A stretch of 28,597 bases of DNA from [Eubacterium] yurii subsp. margaretiae ATCC 43715 (GCA_000146855.1 GL405246.1:388323-416919); one strand, 5' to 3'; shown: positions 1 through 10,118, counted from the first letter of the stretch. Notes: generated from the letters alone by a model not told the origin. Program-made: numbers and translations.

Positions 1-115
1 ATAAATCATATAGAGCAACTTTAATTGCGACAACACTTAAGTCTAAAATTAATATTTGAAAGATAAAAATATTTATATGTTATTAAGATTTAGCAATGAA
101 GTAAAAATATATTAA

Positions 116-2015
<1,900 letters not shown>

Positions 2016-2016
<1 letters not shown>

Positions 2017-2426
2017 TGAAAAAGATAGATATTAATTCGCTGGTAAAGATACTAATATTGTTTGTAAACATAGTTTTTATAACTATACCTTATTCATTTA
2101 GCAATGCAAAACTTGAAAATAAGTTAAAATATGCAAATAAAATCGAAAAATTAGAAGAAAAAACTCAAGACTTTTATCAGATATATGATGATTTTAACAA
2201 GGTGTCAAACGAAGTGAATATGAGCTATGTATCGAAAAAGATGAGCGTTCAGGATGGAAAGATGTTTATAACTGTAGGTCTTGATAAAGATGTGATGGAA
2301 GTGATAAATTTTTTGACCTATATTAATAAAAAATTGCCTCAAATTAGCGTAAGTTCAGCAGACATATCCTCAGATGAAAATAAGACAAGCGAAATAGTCT
2401 TTTATATAGGTAATGCTTATGACTAA
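2016..2426 (+). CDS. Small single-pass membrane protein, PilO-like architecture
   Basis: 136 residues: an N-terminal hydrophobic helix (about 9-30), then a Lys/Glu-rich coiled-coil segment (about 34-60), then a C-terminal domain of about 70 residues with alternating strand and helix pattern (GKMFITVGLDKDVMEVINFLTYI, then a strand ending EIVFYIGN). Its ATG overlaps the preceding stop by one base (TAATG), implying coupling. The plan parallels the upstream protein and recalls PilO ferredoxin-like domains, where strands such as ITVGLDKD alternate with a helix. This is a structural guess from the reading only. The hydrophobic segment could alternatively be an uncleaved signal anchor. I do not recognise a named family. 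Confidence 0.7.
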
Positions 2427-2754
2427 AAAGGGATATGTCTTGCTGGAGACGGTGATAACTCTTGTTTGTCTGATAATCCTTATAATTCCTATACTTAAGA
2501 GTGTAGATTTGATTGGAAAAGATAGGATACAGCTTAAAGAAAACAGAGAAGTGCTAAGTATAATGGAGCAGATAAGTGAGGAGATAGAATACTCTAAAGA
2601 TTTAAATGACGCAGTTAAAAACAGGAAAATCGGAGAGTACGAAGTCATAGTAAATATAGCTGAAAGCTATGATGATAATCTCTATAAATTTGATATCCAT
2701 ATAAGTAGGGATGAGATAGAAAAAGTACAGTTTTTTATGATGAAAAGATATTGA
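2419..2754 (+). CDS. Prepilin-like protein (type IV pilin/pseudopilin N-terminus)
   Basis: The N-terminus reads MTKKGYVLLETVITLVCLIILIIPIL, a close match to the class III prepilin signal: basic leader, Gly at -1, four hydrophobic residues, Glu at +5, then a hydrophobic helix of about 20 residues. A prepilin peptidase would be expected to cut after Gly5. The remainder (about 85 residues) is a small acidic globular domain, short for a major pilin and more like a minor pseudopilin (ComG/GspI-like). I chose ATG 2419 over the in-frame ATG at 2413 because the AGG at 2408-2410 then has 8-nt spacing, and because prepilin leaders are usually this short. It overlaps the upstream gene by 8 bp. No prepilin peptidase, ATPase or PilC gene lies in the window. 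Confidence 0.75.
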   Translation: MTKKGYVLLETVITLVCLIILIIPILKSVDLIGKDRIQLKENREVLSIMEQISEEIEYSKDLNDAVKNRKIGEYEVIVNIAESYDDNLYKFDIHISRDEIEKVQFFMMKRY

Positions 2755-2777
2755 ACTATACTTGACATAGTTTTTTT
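2754..2777 (+). terminator. Weak intrinsic terminator after the prepilin-like gene
   Basis: AACTAT (2754-2759) and ATAGTT (2767-2772) form a 6-bp stem with a 7-nt loop, continued by T residues to 2777. It starts at the stop codon of the prepilin-like gene, so it plausibly ends the glpK-led operon. The stem is A/T-rich and the call is tentative. Confidence 0.45.
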
Positions 2778-2894
2778 CAGTGATTTCATTTTTTGGATAA
2801 ATATGAAAATTATATATATTATTTAATGAAATTATGTGTATGTAAGTGTATTTAAAGTCAACTAAAATTACAATATTTTTTTGAGAAAGCTGAT

Positions 2895-3018
2895 TTATAC
2901 TAATAACCATTTGTATTGCCAAGATTCTTATTTTAGCAAATTATTTGTTTTGCAGATTATCAATAATCTTACTGTAATAAAATCACATGGCTTTTTGATA
3001 GGTTTTTAGTATTAAAAT
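2895..3018. repeat. Dispersed intergenic element, copy 1 (conserved ends, divergent core)
   Basis: This 124-bp stretch starts TTATACTAAT and ends GGTTTTTAGTATTAAAAT, and the two ends are imperfect inverted repeats (ATACTAA against TTAGTAT). The last 18 bases are identical to the end of the copy at 17974-18096, and the left end shares about 15 of 20 positions, while the interior differs. It occupies most of the 340-bp gap between the prepilin-like gene and parB, and its right end runs up to the probable parB promoter. The core carries a small hairpin (AGATTAT/ATAATCT). The rest of the gap shows nothing else recognisable. A MITE-like origin is inferred. Confidence 0.55.
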
Positions 3019-3094
3019 GAATATTAACGATGCTTAAAATGAGATTCCAATTTATTTATTGCTATTTAAGGCAAATATTTTAAAAGGGCAGGAT

Positions 3095-3865
3095 ATGGAT
3101 ATAACAAGACTGAAATTAAGTGAGATAACGGCCGACAGTTCACAGCCGCGCAAGATATTTGAAGAGACACAAATAGATGACTTGGCAGAGTCTATCAAGA
3201 GATATGGACTTTTGCAACCCATACTTGTCAAAAAAGTAGGCGATAAATATGTGATAATAGCAGGTGAGAGAAGATATAGGGCGTGTAGGAAATTGGGGCT
3301 TGAATATGTTGAAGTCATAATAAAAGATGATGAAAACGCAATGCTAATATCCTTGATAGAAAACATACAGCGTGAAAATCTCACTGCGCTTGAAGAGGCG
3401 ATAGCCATACAAAATATCAAGGACAAATACAAATGCACTCACGAAGACTTGTCCAAACTTCTCGGCAAGACCAGAGTCTACATCACTAACAAGCTAAGGA
3501 TACTAAATGCTGACGATTACACCAAAAAATTGCTCAGCGATAACAATATAAGCGAGGGACATGCAAGAGCCTTGCTTGGTCAAAGGGATGTGAAAAAAAG
3601 ACAGGAGCTTGCAAGAAAGATACTTAGTAAGGGCTTGAGTGTCAGGCAGGTGGAAAAGAGCATTAGATATGAAAATGAAGCTTTTCAAAGTAAAGAACAT
3701 CAAAATGATGAAAATTACGAAGAATTGATTGAGATGCTTGAAGAAAAACTATGTACCAAGATAAGCATAAGTAGCGAAGAAAATGAAAGCGGAAGTATAG
3801 TAATAGATTTTTATTCCAAAGAACAACTTGAAGCTATTGTCGATATGATAATTGGAGAAATGTAA
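3095..3865 (+). CDS. ParB/Noc-family DNA-binding protein
   Basis: A 256-residue ParB-family protein, which binds parS-like DNA sites and, in characterised members, acts as a CTP-dependent DNA clamp. The N-terminal domain has the canonical QPRK..F (17-22), QPILV (41-45), the CTP-binding box GERRYRA (57-63) and ENIQREN (89-95). A helix-turn-helix follows at about 115-135 and a small C-terminal dimerisation domain ends the protein. An upstream in-frame TTG exists at 3059, but ATG 3095 has AGGG upstream at 7 nt and gives the usual ParB N-terminus, so I start there. There is no parA neighbour, so chromosome ParB, nucleoid-occlusion Noc or an accessory paralogue are all possible. Sequence alone does not decide. 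Confidence 0.9.
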   Translation: MDITRLKLSEITADSSQPRKIFEETQIDDLAESIKRYGLLQPILVKKVGDKYVIIAGERRYRACRKLGLEYVEVIIKDDENAMLISLIENIQRENLTALEEAIAIQNIKDKYKCTHEDLSKLLGKTRVYITNKLRILNADDYTKKLLSDNNISEGHARALLGQRDVKKRQELARKILSKGLSVRQVEKSIRYENEAFQSKEHQNDENYEELIEMLEEKLCTKISISSEENESGSIVIDFYSKEQLEAIVDMIIGEM

Positions 3866-3905
3866 AAAAAGACTAATCGTAATTGATTAGTCTTAAAATT
3901 TTTCA
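3864..3905. terminator. Bidirectional intrinsic terminator between parB-like gene and ribU
   Basis: A perfect 10-bp stem, AAGACTAATC (3869-3878) with GATTAGTCTT (3885-3894), has a 6-nt loop. On the minus strand it is followed by a run of seven T (3864-3870), on the plus strand by a weaker AAAATTTTT. It lies between convergent genes and can serve both. Confidence 0.85.
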
Positions 3906-4520
3906 TTATTTTTTCAATATAGGTGATAGCTTTTTATATATCAGCATTGTAAGAATCGAAATTATCATACCCTTTAAGATATTGAAAGGTAGAATCGAAT
4001 ATAATACCAATGTAAGTGTACTGTCTATTGCAGGGTTAATCTTGCTACCCATTGCCACTATCTTTTCCATAGGCATTTTGAACAATTTAGCATATAGAGG
4101 TAACATTACAAAGTAATTTGAAAGTACACCAAGTGCACTCATAGTAAGAGTACCGCAAAGACAAGATGCTACTGCTGACTTGATACCCTTGTGGTGTTGA
4201 TAGATAAGTGCAGCTACTCCTGCAAAAGAGCTACCAATTACAAAGTTTGAAAGCTCACCGATTCCGCCTGTTGAGCTACCTATTACAGCTATTTTCAAAA
4301 CATTTTTGATTAGTTGTATCATAACTGCTGCAACCGGTCCAAGTGCAAATCCTCCTACAAGTGACGGTATGTCACCTATGTCGAATTTCAAAAATGAAGG
4401 AAATATAGGTACTGCAAAGTCCATTGCCATAAGTACAAATGATATTGCACCCAACAATGATACCTTGATCATAGTTGCTGTTGCGTTACGTTTTGATGAT
4501 ACTGCTTGATTATGTTGCAT
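3906..4520 (-). CDS. ribU: Riboflavin ECF transporter S component
   Basis: A 204-residue integral membrane protein with about six hydrophobic segments, matching RibU, the substrate-binding S component that works with a shared EcfAA'T module (not in this window) to import riboflavin. Family-like features are an N-terminal segment with FDIGDIPSLVGGFALGP, a central GGIGELSNFVIG loop, and a C-terminal helix pair before KKLSPILKK. The open frame extends much further upstream (to 4748), but that stretch is the FMN riboswitch. ATG 4520 has GGAGG at good spacing and gives a typical N-terminus, with MQHNQ and polar residues before the first helix. The riboswitch strongly supports riboflavin as substrate. 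Confidence 0.93.
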   Translation of the reverse strand: MQHNQAVSSKRNATATMIKVSLLGAISFVLMAMDFAVPIFPSFLKFDIGDIPSLVGGFALGPVAAVMIQLIKNVLKIAVIGSSTGGIGELSNFVIGSSFAGVAALIYQHHKGIKSAVASCLCGTLTMSALGVLSNYFVMLPLYAKLFKMPMEKIVAMGSKINPAIDSTLTLVLYSILPFNILKGMIISILTMLIYKKLSPILKK

Positions 4521-4551
4521 AATAATCCTCCGAGAAATAAATTTTAGCAAT

Positions 4552-4580
4552 AAAAAAACCCTAAAATATACTTCAAGGGT
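4552..4580 (-). terminator. FMN riboswitch expression-platform terminator
   Basis: On the minus strand ACCCT (from 4580) pairs with AGGGT (to 4558) around a 13-nt loop, followed immediately by seven T (4557-4551). It sits between the aptamer and the ribU RBS, so FMN binding would be expected to favour termination. Confidence 0.8.
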
Positions 4581-4597
4581 AATGAAAAACAGACTAT

Positions 4598-4708
4598 TTC
4601 TTCTTTCATCCAGACTATACTGTCGGTACTTGAATTTCACAAGTTCGGCTCTCTCGAGTTCGCGGACTTTACCGCCGGTAAGGAATCGCACCTTCCCTGA
4701 AGAATATG
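4598..4708 (-). ncRNA. FMN riboswitch (RFN element) controlling ribU
   Basis: Read on the minus strand, the segment shows the conserved RFN blocks in order: ATTCTTCAGGG, GATTCC, ACCGGCGGTAAAGTCCGCGA, a variable stem, a GTACCGACAGT-like block, and the closing GGATGAAAGAAG. These are hallmark FMN aptamer sequences, and the terminal P1 stem (CTTC with GAAG) closes. It lies 80-190 nt upstream of ribU with a terminator between, a standard transcription-attenuation layout. Confidence 0.96.
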
Positions 4709-4729
4709 GATTATTCATTTGTTGACAAT

Positions 4730-4758
4730 ATAATATAACAATTAACAAAAAATGTCAA
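4730..4758 (-). promoter_or_regulatory. Promoter of the ribU transcript
   Basis: On the minus strand TTGACA (4758-4753), a 17-nt spacer and TATTAT (4735-4730) lie just upstream of the FMN aptamer. The position and match are what is expected for the riboswitch-ribU transcript. Confidence 0.75.
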
Positions 4759-4790
4759 GTGGAAATTGATTCTTTTATTTGAAATCTATA

Positions 4791-4819
4791 TTGATTTTTT
4801 ATATTGTAAGTTTTATAAT
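4791..4819 (+). promoter_or_regulatory. Promoter of the SLH-domain gene
   Basis: TTGATT (4791-4796), a 17-nt spacer and TATAAT (4814-4819) lie 65 bp before the ATG at 4884. They are divergent from the ribU promoter, with about 32 bp between the two -35 boxes. Confidence 0.6.
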
Positions 4820-4883
4820 TATATTGAATAGTTAAATTCTAAATTACATATCTAATACTAATTAAATAGATAGGAGGCATATT

Positions 4884-6422
4884 ATGAATAGGCGTTTTTT
4901 ATATTCGGTGTTATTTTTCTTTATCTTAACCATTTTGCTTAAAAATACAAGTTTTGCTACAAATTTAAGTAGAAATAATAATGTAGCTAAGAAATCAAGT
5001 GAAACATCTTTAAGTTCATCAGATAAAAATATTGTAATAAAAAATGTAAATGGAAATACTTATGACATAACTGTAATTACGGTAAAGTCAGAAGATGAAA
5101 TAAATATGGATAGAATTAATTCAGGGATTTTTAGAACAGTTAGAATAGACGGTCCTGTTGATGTGGAAATATATGATAAAAATAATATTCTTATAGGAAG
5201 TATAATCAATGATGAAAGAGTAGTGACAAGTGAGTATAAACTTTTTGGTGTAAGCGAAGATGGAGAAAAACAAGCCAGTTTACCTTTAAATGCTTCGTAT
5301 ACTATAAAAATAAAAGCTACAGACAAGGGTACTGTAAGTTATGGAGTTGTTGAAGAACACCACTATAGAGGTACTGCAAAGATATTAAACTTTGACAATA
5401 TAGCTATAGAGAAAGGTAGTATATTAAAGGCGTATGCACCGGAGTTTTCTAAAGAAGATTTGGATAATAATGATGGAACACCATCATCTACTCACTATAC
5501 TCTGTTTAATGAAACAGAAAATAAGGAGATACTCCCTACAAGTGAATATCTTATGGATGATGCCAAAAACTATCAAACAACAATAGATGTGGAGACTGAA
5601 GATATTCGAAAAGGAAGTGCTCAAGGTAGAGGTCAAAGGATAACAAATGCTCCTGCACGAGTTTATGCCATACCTGCAAAGGGATATATGCTTGAAGGTT
5701 GGTATGAAAACGGAGTAAAAGTATCTAAAAAATATGTATATACAACAAAGGCAGATAGATATAGGAAATTGACAGCAAAATTTGTTCCTATTGATGAAGA
5801 AACCAGAATAAAAATGGAAAAAGAAGAGAAAGAATATAATAAGAGGGAAAAAGAAAAGGAGCTTGAGCGGACTAATTACACTGATATCAAAGGGGAAAAA
5901 GCTGAAAGACAAATAAAGTATCTTGAAGACGAAGGCATATTATCTATAGCTTATGATAGTGAGGTATTTAAACCAAAAAGACCTGTCACAAGAGCAGAGC
6001 TTATAAGCATGGTGGTAAAAATCAAGAAACTTAAAATAACTAAGTACAGAGATAGTTTTAAAGATATGGATGAATATAGTCCTTTTGCTGATGTAATACA
6101 AACAGCAGTTGATAACAATATTGTTAAGGGTTATAAAGATGGGACTTTTAAAGCGGATAAGATAATAAACAAAGCGGAGATGGCGTTAATACTTTCATCT
6201 ATAGAAAGTAAAGACAGTATATCAGAAGATGAAACGAAGATACTTTCTAAGTTTAATGATAAGGACAAAATACCAAAATGGTCACAAAAATATGTTGCTT
6301 GGGCTGTAAAAAATAATATCATTGAAGGAAATGACGGAAATTTAAATGTTCACAATTATGTGTCGAGAGCTGAGATGTGCATGATAATTTATAAAATATT
6401 GACTGAAAATATCCAAAACTAA
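4884..6422 (+). CDS. Secreted S-layer homology (SLH) domain surface protein
   Basis: 512 residues. A Sec signal peptide (MNRRF, hydrophobic core, cut probably after TSFA at 25) is followed by a region of about 275 residues that I do not recognise. Within it, residues about 257-301 (PARVYAIPAKGYMLEGWYENG...KLTAKF) resemble an InlB-type B-repeat/listeria-bacteroides repeat. A highly charged KEEKEYNKREKEKELE linker (304-330) leads to three SLH repeats: about 331-380 (ITRAEL-type motif as VTRAEL), 389-440 and 457-505 (VSRAEM). SLH triplets bind pyruvylated secondary cell-wall polymer and hold the protein on the Gram-positive envelope. AGGAGG with 6-nt spacing fixes the start. It is monocistronic, followed by a hairpin. 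The function of the exposed N-terminal region is unknown. Confidence 0.92.
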   Translation: MNRRFLYSVLFFFILTILLKNTSFATNLSRNNNVAKKSSETSLSSSDKNIVIKNVNGNTYDITVITVKSEDEINMDRINSGIFRTVRIDGPVDVEIYDKNNILIGSIINDERVVTSEYKLFGVSEDGEKQASLPLNASYTIKIKATDKGTVSYGVVEEHHYRGTAKILNFDNIAIEKGSILKAYAPEFSKEDLDNNDGTPSSTHYTLFNETENKEILPTSEYLMDDAKNYQTTIDVETEDIRKGSAQGRGQRITNAPARVYAIPAKGYMLEGWYENGVKVSKKYVYTTKADRYRKLTAKFVPIDEETRIKMEKEEKEYNKREKEKELERTNYTDIKGEKAERQIKYLEDEGILSIAYDSEVFKPKRPVTRAELISMVVKIKKLKITKYRDSFKDMDEYSPFADVIQTAVDNNIVKGYKDGTFKADKIINKAEMALILSSIESKDSISEDETKILSKFNDKDKIPKWSQKYVAWAVKNNIIEGNDGNLNVHNYVSRAEMCMIIYKILTENIQN

Positions 6423-6460
6423 GTAAAATAGAAGTAAAAATTGAAATAGTGTTGCATTTA

Positions 6461-6518
6461 TAAAAAACATCCGTAATTCTATAGTATTTTTTTGAATTTT
6501 ATGGAACTACGGATATTT
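6461..6518. terminator. Hairpin terminator between the SLH gene and pheT
   Basis: ATCCGTA (6469-6475) pairs with TACGGAT (6508-6514), and the stem continues inward through TTC/GAA and ATA/TAT. On the minus strand it is followed by GTTTTTTAT, a good terminator for pheT. On the plus strand the tail is ATTTTCAT, weaker. It lies between convergent genes. Confidence 0.75.
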
Positions 6519-6586
6519 TCATAATGTTAATCAATGTTATATAAATATTTTGATTATCCTATTAAATTTTTGCATCTATTTTTATA

Positions 6587-8956
6587 TTACTCTCTTAGAT
6601 GTGCGTCGAATTTTTCTTCCAATTCATGCAATATCTTATCTTGTACCTTTTTGACTTCTTCGTCTGTAAGTGTTCTGTCATCAGCTCTGTAAGTTATGGA
6701 ATATGCCATTGATTTCTTGCCTTTTTCCACTTGAGAGCCTGAATATATGTCAAATAGCTCAACAGATTCTACTATGTTGTCAGCATTTTGATTAATCAGA
6801 TCTTCAATTTGTGAGCATAGGACTTTTTCATCTGTTACAAAGGCTATGTCACGCTTTATAGCAGGGAATTTGGATACATTCTTAGCAAGTTTAATACTTT
6901 GTCTGTTTTCAAAAAGCAAGTCAAAGTCTATTACAAATAGGTAGACCTTCTTTTTAATCTCGTATTTTTCAAGTATTAGAGGGTGTATCTGTCCTACATA
7001 TCCAAGTGTTATATCTTGAGTTTTTATCTTTGCGCAGATTTGTGGATGGAATAGGGCGTTGTCATTTTCCACTTCATATTTTCTTGTTATTCCAAGATTT
7101 TCAAATGCACCTTCAAGCATTGACTTGATAGTGAAAAAGTCTGCATTATCTGCATATACTGCTCCTACAAGTTGTCTTTTTTGTATAGGCTCGACATTTC
7201 CTTCTTCTTTGATAAAGGTATGTCCTATCTCAAATCCATAGAAATAATCATTTTTCCTTGTGAAATTTCTTTTTACTACATTCATCATTGACGGTACAAG
7301 TGTAGTCCTCATGATTGAAGTATCTTCTCCAAGAGGATTGATAATCTTGAGTATCTTGTCTTTTGGGAAGTTTATCATATCAAGGTCTTTTTCGCCGATA
7401 AAAGAGTATGTTATGACCTCTGTAAGTCCGTTTGACATCAGTGCGTATTTTACCTTGTCTTCAAATCTCTTGATTTCTGATTTTTCGCCAAAAGTAACTA
7501 CCGAATCTATATTTTTTGACACTATATTGTTGTAGCCGTATATTCTTGCCACTTCTTCCAATACGTCGTCGCTCATAGTGATGTCGTCTCTATAAAAAGG
7601 TATTGTTATTTTCAAAATACTTCCTTCAACTTCAACTTCAAAGAACAGTTTTTCAAGTATTTTCTTAATCTCCCCAATTTCAATGTCATTTCCAAGTTTT
7701 TGTATCAATTTTACAGCATCAACTTCAATAACTCTCTTTATTAGCTCTTGTTTCAAAGTATCTTTCGTGTCGTCTATTACAGTTCCAAAGCCGTATTTTG
7801 TTATAAGTTCGCAGGCTCTGTCCATGGCAAGCTGAGGTCTTTCAAGGTCAATGCCTTTTTCAAATCTGCTCGATGAATCTGTTCTTAATCCTAATTTCTT
7901 AGAAGTAAGTCTTACGCTGTCAGCGTTGAAACTTGCACACTCAAAAGCCACTTCCGTAGTATTGTCAGTTATTTCAGAGTTTTGCCCACCCATTACTCCT
8001 GCTATGGCTATTGATTTTACACCATCTGTTATCATCAGCATAGTATCGTCCAAAGTTCTTTCCACATCATCCAAAGTAGTGAATTTTTCGCCTTGTACAG
8101 CCTTTTTTATAACTATCTTGTTGTTTAACATCTTGGCGTCAAATGCGTGCATAGGTTGACCGTATTCAAGCATTACAAAGTTTGTTATATCTACTATATT
8201 GTTTATAGGTCTTATTCCTGCCTCTATCAGCCTTCTTTGTATGTGGTAATGAGATTTTTTAATCTTTACGTCTTTTACCTTTCTAAGCATATATCTTGGG
8301 CAAAGACTTTCGTCTTCACTTTTTACTTCAAAGTCGAAATTTTCTTTTACTGCTTCGTATTTGTTTTCAGGTAATTTCACACTCTTATCTATGGTAGCCG
8401 ACACTTCTCTTGCCATACCTATCATGCTTAGGCAGTCAGGTCTGTTGGCTGTAAGTTCAAACTCTATTATCGCATCATCAAGACAAAGAGCCTCTTTGAT
8501 ATCTTGACCGAGAGTAAGATTGGAATCCAAAATCATTATTCCGTTTTTAGACTTGTCATCGACAAATTTTTCTTCGATATTTAGCTCTTTGCAAGAGCAG
8601 AGCATACCGTTTGACGCTACGCCTCTGAGCTTTCCTTTGGTGATTTTGACACCGCCCGGCAGTGTTGACTTGTGCAGAGCTACAGGCACTACATCACCTA
8701 CAGATATATTTGACGCGCCTGTTACTATCTGTACAAGCTCGTCTTTTCCTACATTTATTTGAGTTACTTGCAGTTTGTCAGCGTCAGGATGTTTTGTTAT
8801 CTCTTCAATCTTGCCGACTACTACATTGCTTATCTCTTCACCTGGATATTCGACAGTTTCCGCCTTTGTTCCGCTCATTGTCATCATATCGGCTAATTCT
8901 TTTGCACTTATATCTATATCCACATAATCTCTAATCCATTTTACAGGGACTCTCAT
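6587..8956 (-). CDS. pheT: Phenylalanine--tRNA ligase beta subunit
   Basis: 789 residues, the usual length of bacterial PheT. It pairs with PheS as an alpha2-beta2 enzyme charging tRNA-Phe. Domains in order: N-terminal MRVPVKWIRDYVDI; an EMAP/tRNA-binding OB fold (about 40-150, with HPDADKLQV and KLRGVASNGMLCS); the B3/B4 editing region (about 200-370, including RPINNIVDITNFVMLEYGQPMHAFD); B5 (about 400-475); a catalytic-like core; and a C-terminal FDX-ACB anticodon-binding domain (about 695-789, FPAIKRDIAFV through YRADDRTLTDEEV). It starts 11 bp after the pheS stop with AAAGGAG upstream, so the two are co-transcribed. Nothing is missing or truncated. Confidence 0.97.
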   Translation of the reverse strand: MRVPVKWIRDYVDIDISAKELADMMTMSGTKAETVEYPGEEISNVVVGKIEEITKHPDADKLQVTQINVGKDELVQIVTGASNISVGDVVPVALHKSTLPGGVKITKGKLRGVASNGMLCSCKELNIEEKFVDDKSKNGIMILDSNLTLGQDIKEALCLDDAIIEFELTANRPDCLSMIGMAREVSATIDKSVKLPENKYEAVKENFDFEVKSEDESLCPRYMLRKVKDVKIKKSHYHIQRRLIEAGIRPINNIVDITNFVMLEYGQPMHAFDAKMLNNKIVIKKAVQGEKFTTLDDVERTLDDTMLMITDGVKSIAIAGVMGGQNSEITDNTTEVAFECASFNADSVRLTSKKLGLRTDSSSRFEKGIDLERPQLAMDRACELITKYGFGTVIDDTKDTLKQELIKRVIEVDAVKLIQKLGNDIEIGEIKKILEKLFFEVEVEGSILKITIPFYRDDITMSDDVLEEVARIYGYNNIVSKNIDSVVTFGEKSEIKRFEDKVKYALMSNGLTEVITYSFIGEKDLDMINFPKDKILKIINPLGEDTSIMRTTLVPSMMNVVKRNFTRKNDYFYGFEIGHTFIKEEGNVEPIQKRQLVGAVYADNADFFTIKSMLEGAFENLGITRKYEVENDNALFHPQICAKIKTQDITLGYVGQIHPLILEKYEIKKKVYLFVIDFDLLFENRQSIKLAKNVSKFPAIKRDIAFVTDEKVLCSQIEDLINQNADNIVESVELFDIYSGSQVEKGKKSMAYSITYRADDRTLTDEEVKKVQDKILHELEEKFDAHLRE

Positions 8957-8967
8957 TATTTACTCCT

Positions 8968-9987
8968 TTAAAATTGCTTTAAAAATCTGATGTCATTTTC
9001 GTACATATATCTGATGTCTTCTATCTCGTACTTCATCATGGCTATCCTGTCAATACCGAATCCAAATGCGAATCCGCTATATATATCAGGGTCAATGCCA
9101 CAGTTTCTAAGCACGTTCGGATGTGTCATACCTGCACCGAGTATCTCGATAAAGCCTTCGCCCTTGCAAGTAGGACAGCCTTGTCCCTTACATTTGAAAC
9201 AAGAAACGTCAACTTCAACGCTTGGCTCTGTAAAAGGGAAGTTGTGAGGTCTGAATTTTGTAACTATATCCTTGCCGAAAAATCTTCTGATAAACTCTTC
9301 CAAAGTATACTTCAAATTGGCAAAGGTAATGCCCTTATCCACAACAAGGCCTTCAAGCTGATGAAACATCGGTGAGTGCGTAGCGTCAGGAGTATCACAT
9401 CTGAAACATCTTCCCGGCGAAATTATTCTTATAGGAGGTTTTTGATTCTTCATAGTACGTACTTGCACTGTAGATGTCTGAGTACGAAGTAGGAGTTCAT
9501 TATCTATATAGAAGGTGTCTGTCATATCTCTTGACGGATGATATTTAGGTGCATTGAGCAGGTCAAAGTTATTTTCTATGGTATCCACTTCAGGGCCTTC
9601 AACTACAGAAAAGCCCATGGATACAAAGATATCTTCCAAGTCTTGAGATACTATTGAAAGCGGATGTAAAGAGCCTGTAAATTTCGGTTTTACCGGCATG
9701 GTAACATCGACAAACTCAGATTTAAGTCTTTGCTCCAACTCTATTTTCTTCATATTTTCGGCAAATTCATGTATCTTGCCTTCTATTTCAACTCTTATAT
9801 CATTTGCGAGTTTTCCCATTATAGGGCGTTCTTCACTTGAAAGCTTACCCATTTGTTTGAGTATTTCTGTAAGCTCTCCCTTTTTTCCCAAGAATTTAAG
9901 TCTTATATTTTCAAGACTTGCCTTGTCGGATATGCCTTGTATTTCAGTGATGAACCTATCTTTGATATTTTGCAATTGTTCTTTCAA
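8968..9987 (-). CDS. pheS: Phenylalanine--tRNA ligase alpha subunit
   Basis: 339 residues, typical for PheS, the catalytic subunit. It has an N-terminal coiled coil (about 1-90) that contacts tRNA, then the class II aminoacyl-tRNA synthetase core: motif 2 near RIISPGRCFRCDTPDATHSPMFHQLEGLVVD, and motif 3 near the C-terminus GFAFGFGIDRIAMMKYEIEDIR. A CxxC...CxxC-like zinc-ribbon stretch (FKCKGQGCPTCKGEG) is seen in many bacterial PheS. It is first gene of a pheS-pheT pair. The 140-bp upstream gap has a fair promoter and no T-box, even though T-box control is common for this operon in Bacillota. Confidence 0.97.
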   Translation of the reverse strand: MKEQLQNIKDRFITEIQGISDKASLENIRLKFLGKKGELTEILKQMGKLSSEERPIMGKLANDIRVEIEGKIHEFAENMKKIELEQRLKSEFVDVTMPVKPKFTGSLHPLSIVSQDLEDIFVSMGFSVVEGPEVDTIENNFDLLNAPKYHPSRDMTDTFYIDNELLLRTQTSTVQVRTMKNQKPPIRIISPGRCFRCDTPDATHSPMFHQLEGLVVDKGITFANLKYTLEEFIRRFFGKDIVTKFRPHNFPFTEPSVEVDVSCFKCKGQGCPTCKGEGFIEILGAGMTHPNVLRNCGIDPDIYSGFAFGFGIDRIAMMKYEIEDIRYMYENDIRFLKQF

Positions 9988-10028
9988 AATAGCACTTCCT
10001 TTTTTATCTTATATTAAAAAATTCCACC

Positions 10029-10045
10029 TTAGTAATTAATACTAA
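10029..10045. repeat. Short inverted repeat in the pheS leader
   Basis: TTAGTA and TACTAA flank ATTAA, 42 bp upstream of the pheS start and inside its probable 5' leader. The arms match the end motif of the dispersed intergenic elements in this window. It could be chance in such AT-rich DNA. Confidence 0.3.
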
Positions 10046-10089
10046 AATATTTTATTTTACAATATTAAATAGTTGTTTTAACAGTAATT

Positions 10090-10118
10090 ATAATAGCTTA
10101 AAAATGAAAATATTACAA
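10090..10118 (-). promoter_or_regulatory. Probable promoter of pheST
   Basis: On the minus strand TTGTAA (10118-10113), a 17-nt spacer and TATTAT (10095-10090). It lies just after the stop of the upstream gene and gives a leader of about 95 nt, too short for a T-box. Confidence 0.55.

Noticed and set aside
3883..4116. 77-aa plus-strand frame overlapping the ribU 3' end
   Set aside because: Complement of a hydrophobic membrane gene. It starts within the terminator loop and has no RBS.
4521..4748. N-terminal extension of ribU to 4748
   Set aside because: It lies in the FMN riboswitch and terminator. ATG 4520 with GGAGG gives the real N-terminus.
5484..5912. Antisense 142-aa frame rich in Phe/Ile inside the SLH gene
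   Set aside because: Mirror of A-rich Lys/Glu codons. No RBS, and the sense frame has signal peptide and SLH repeats.
8147..8374. Antisense frames within pheT
   Set aside because: The pheT frame is complete and conserved. These are shadows with no start signals.
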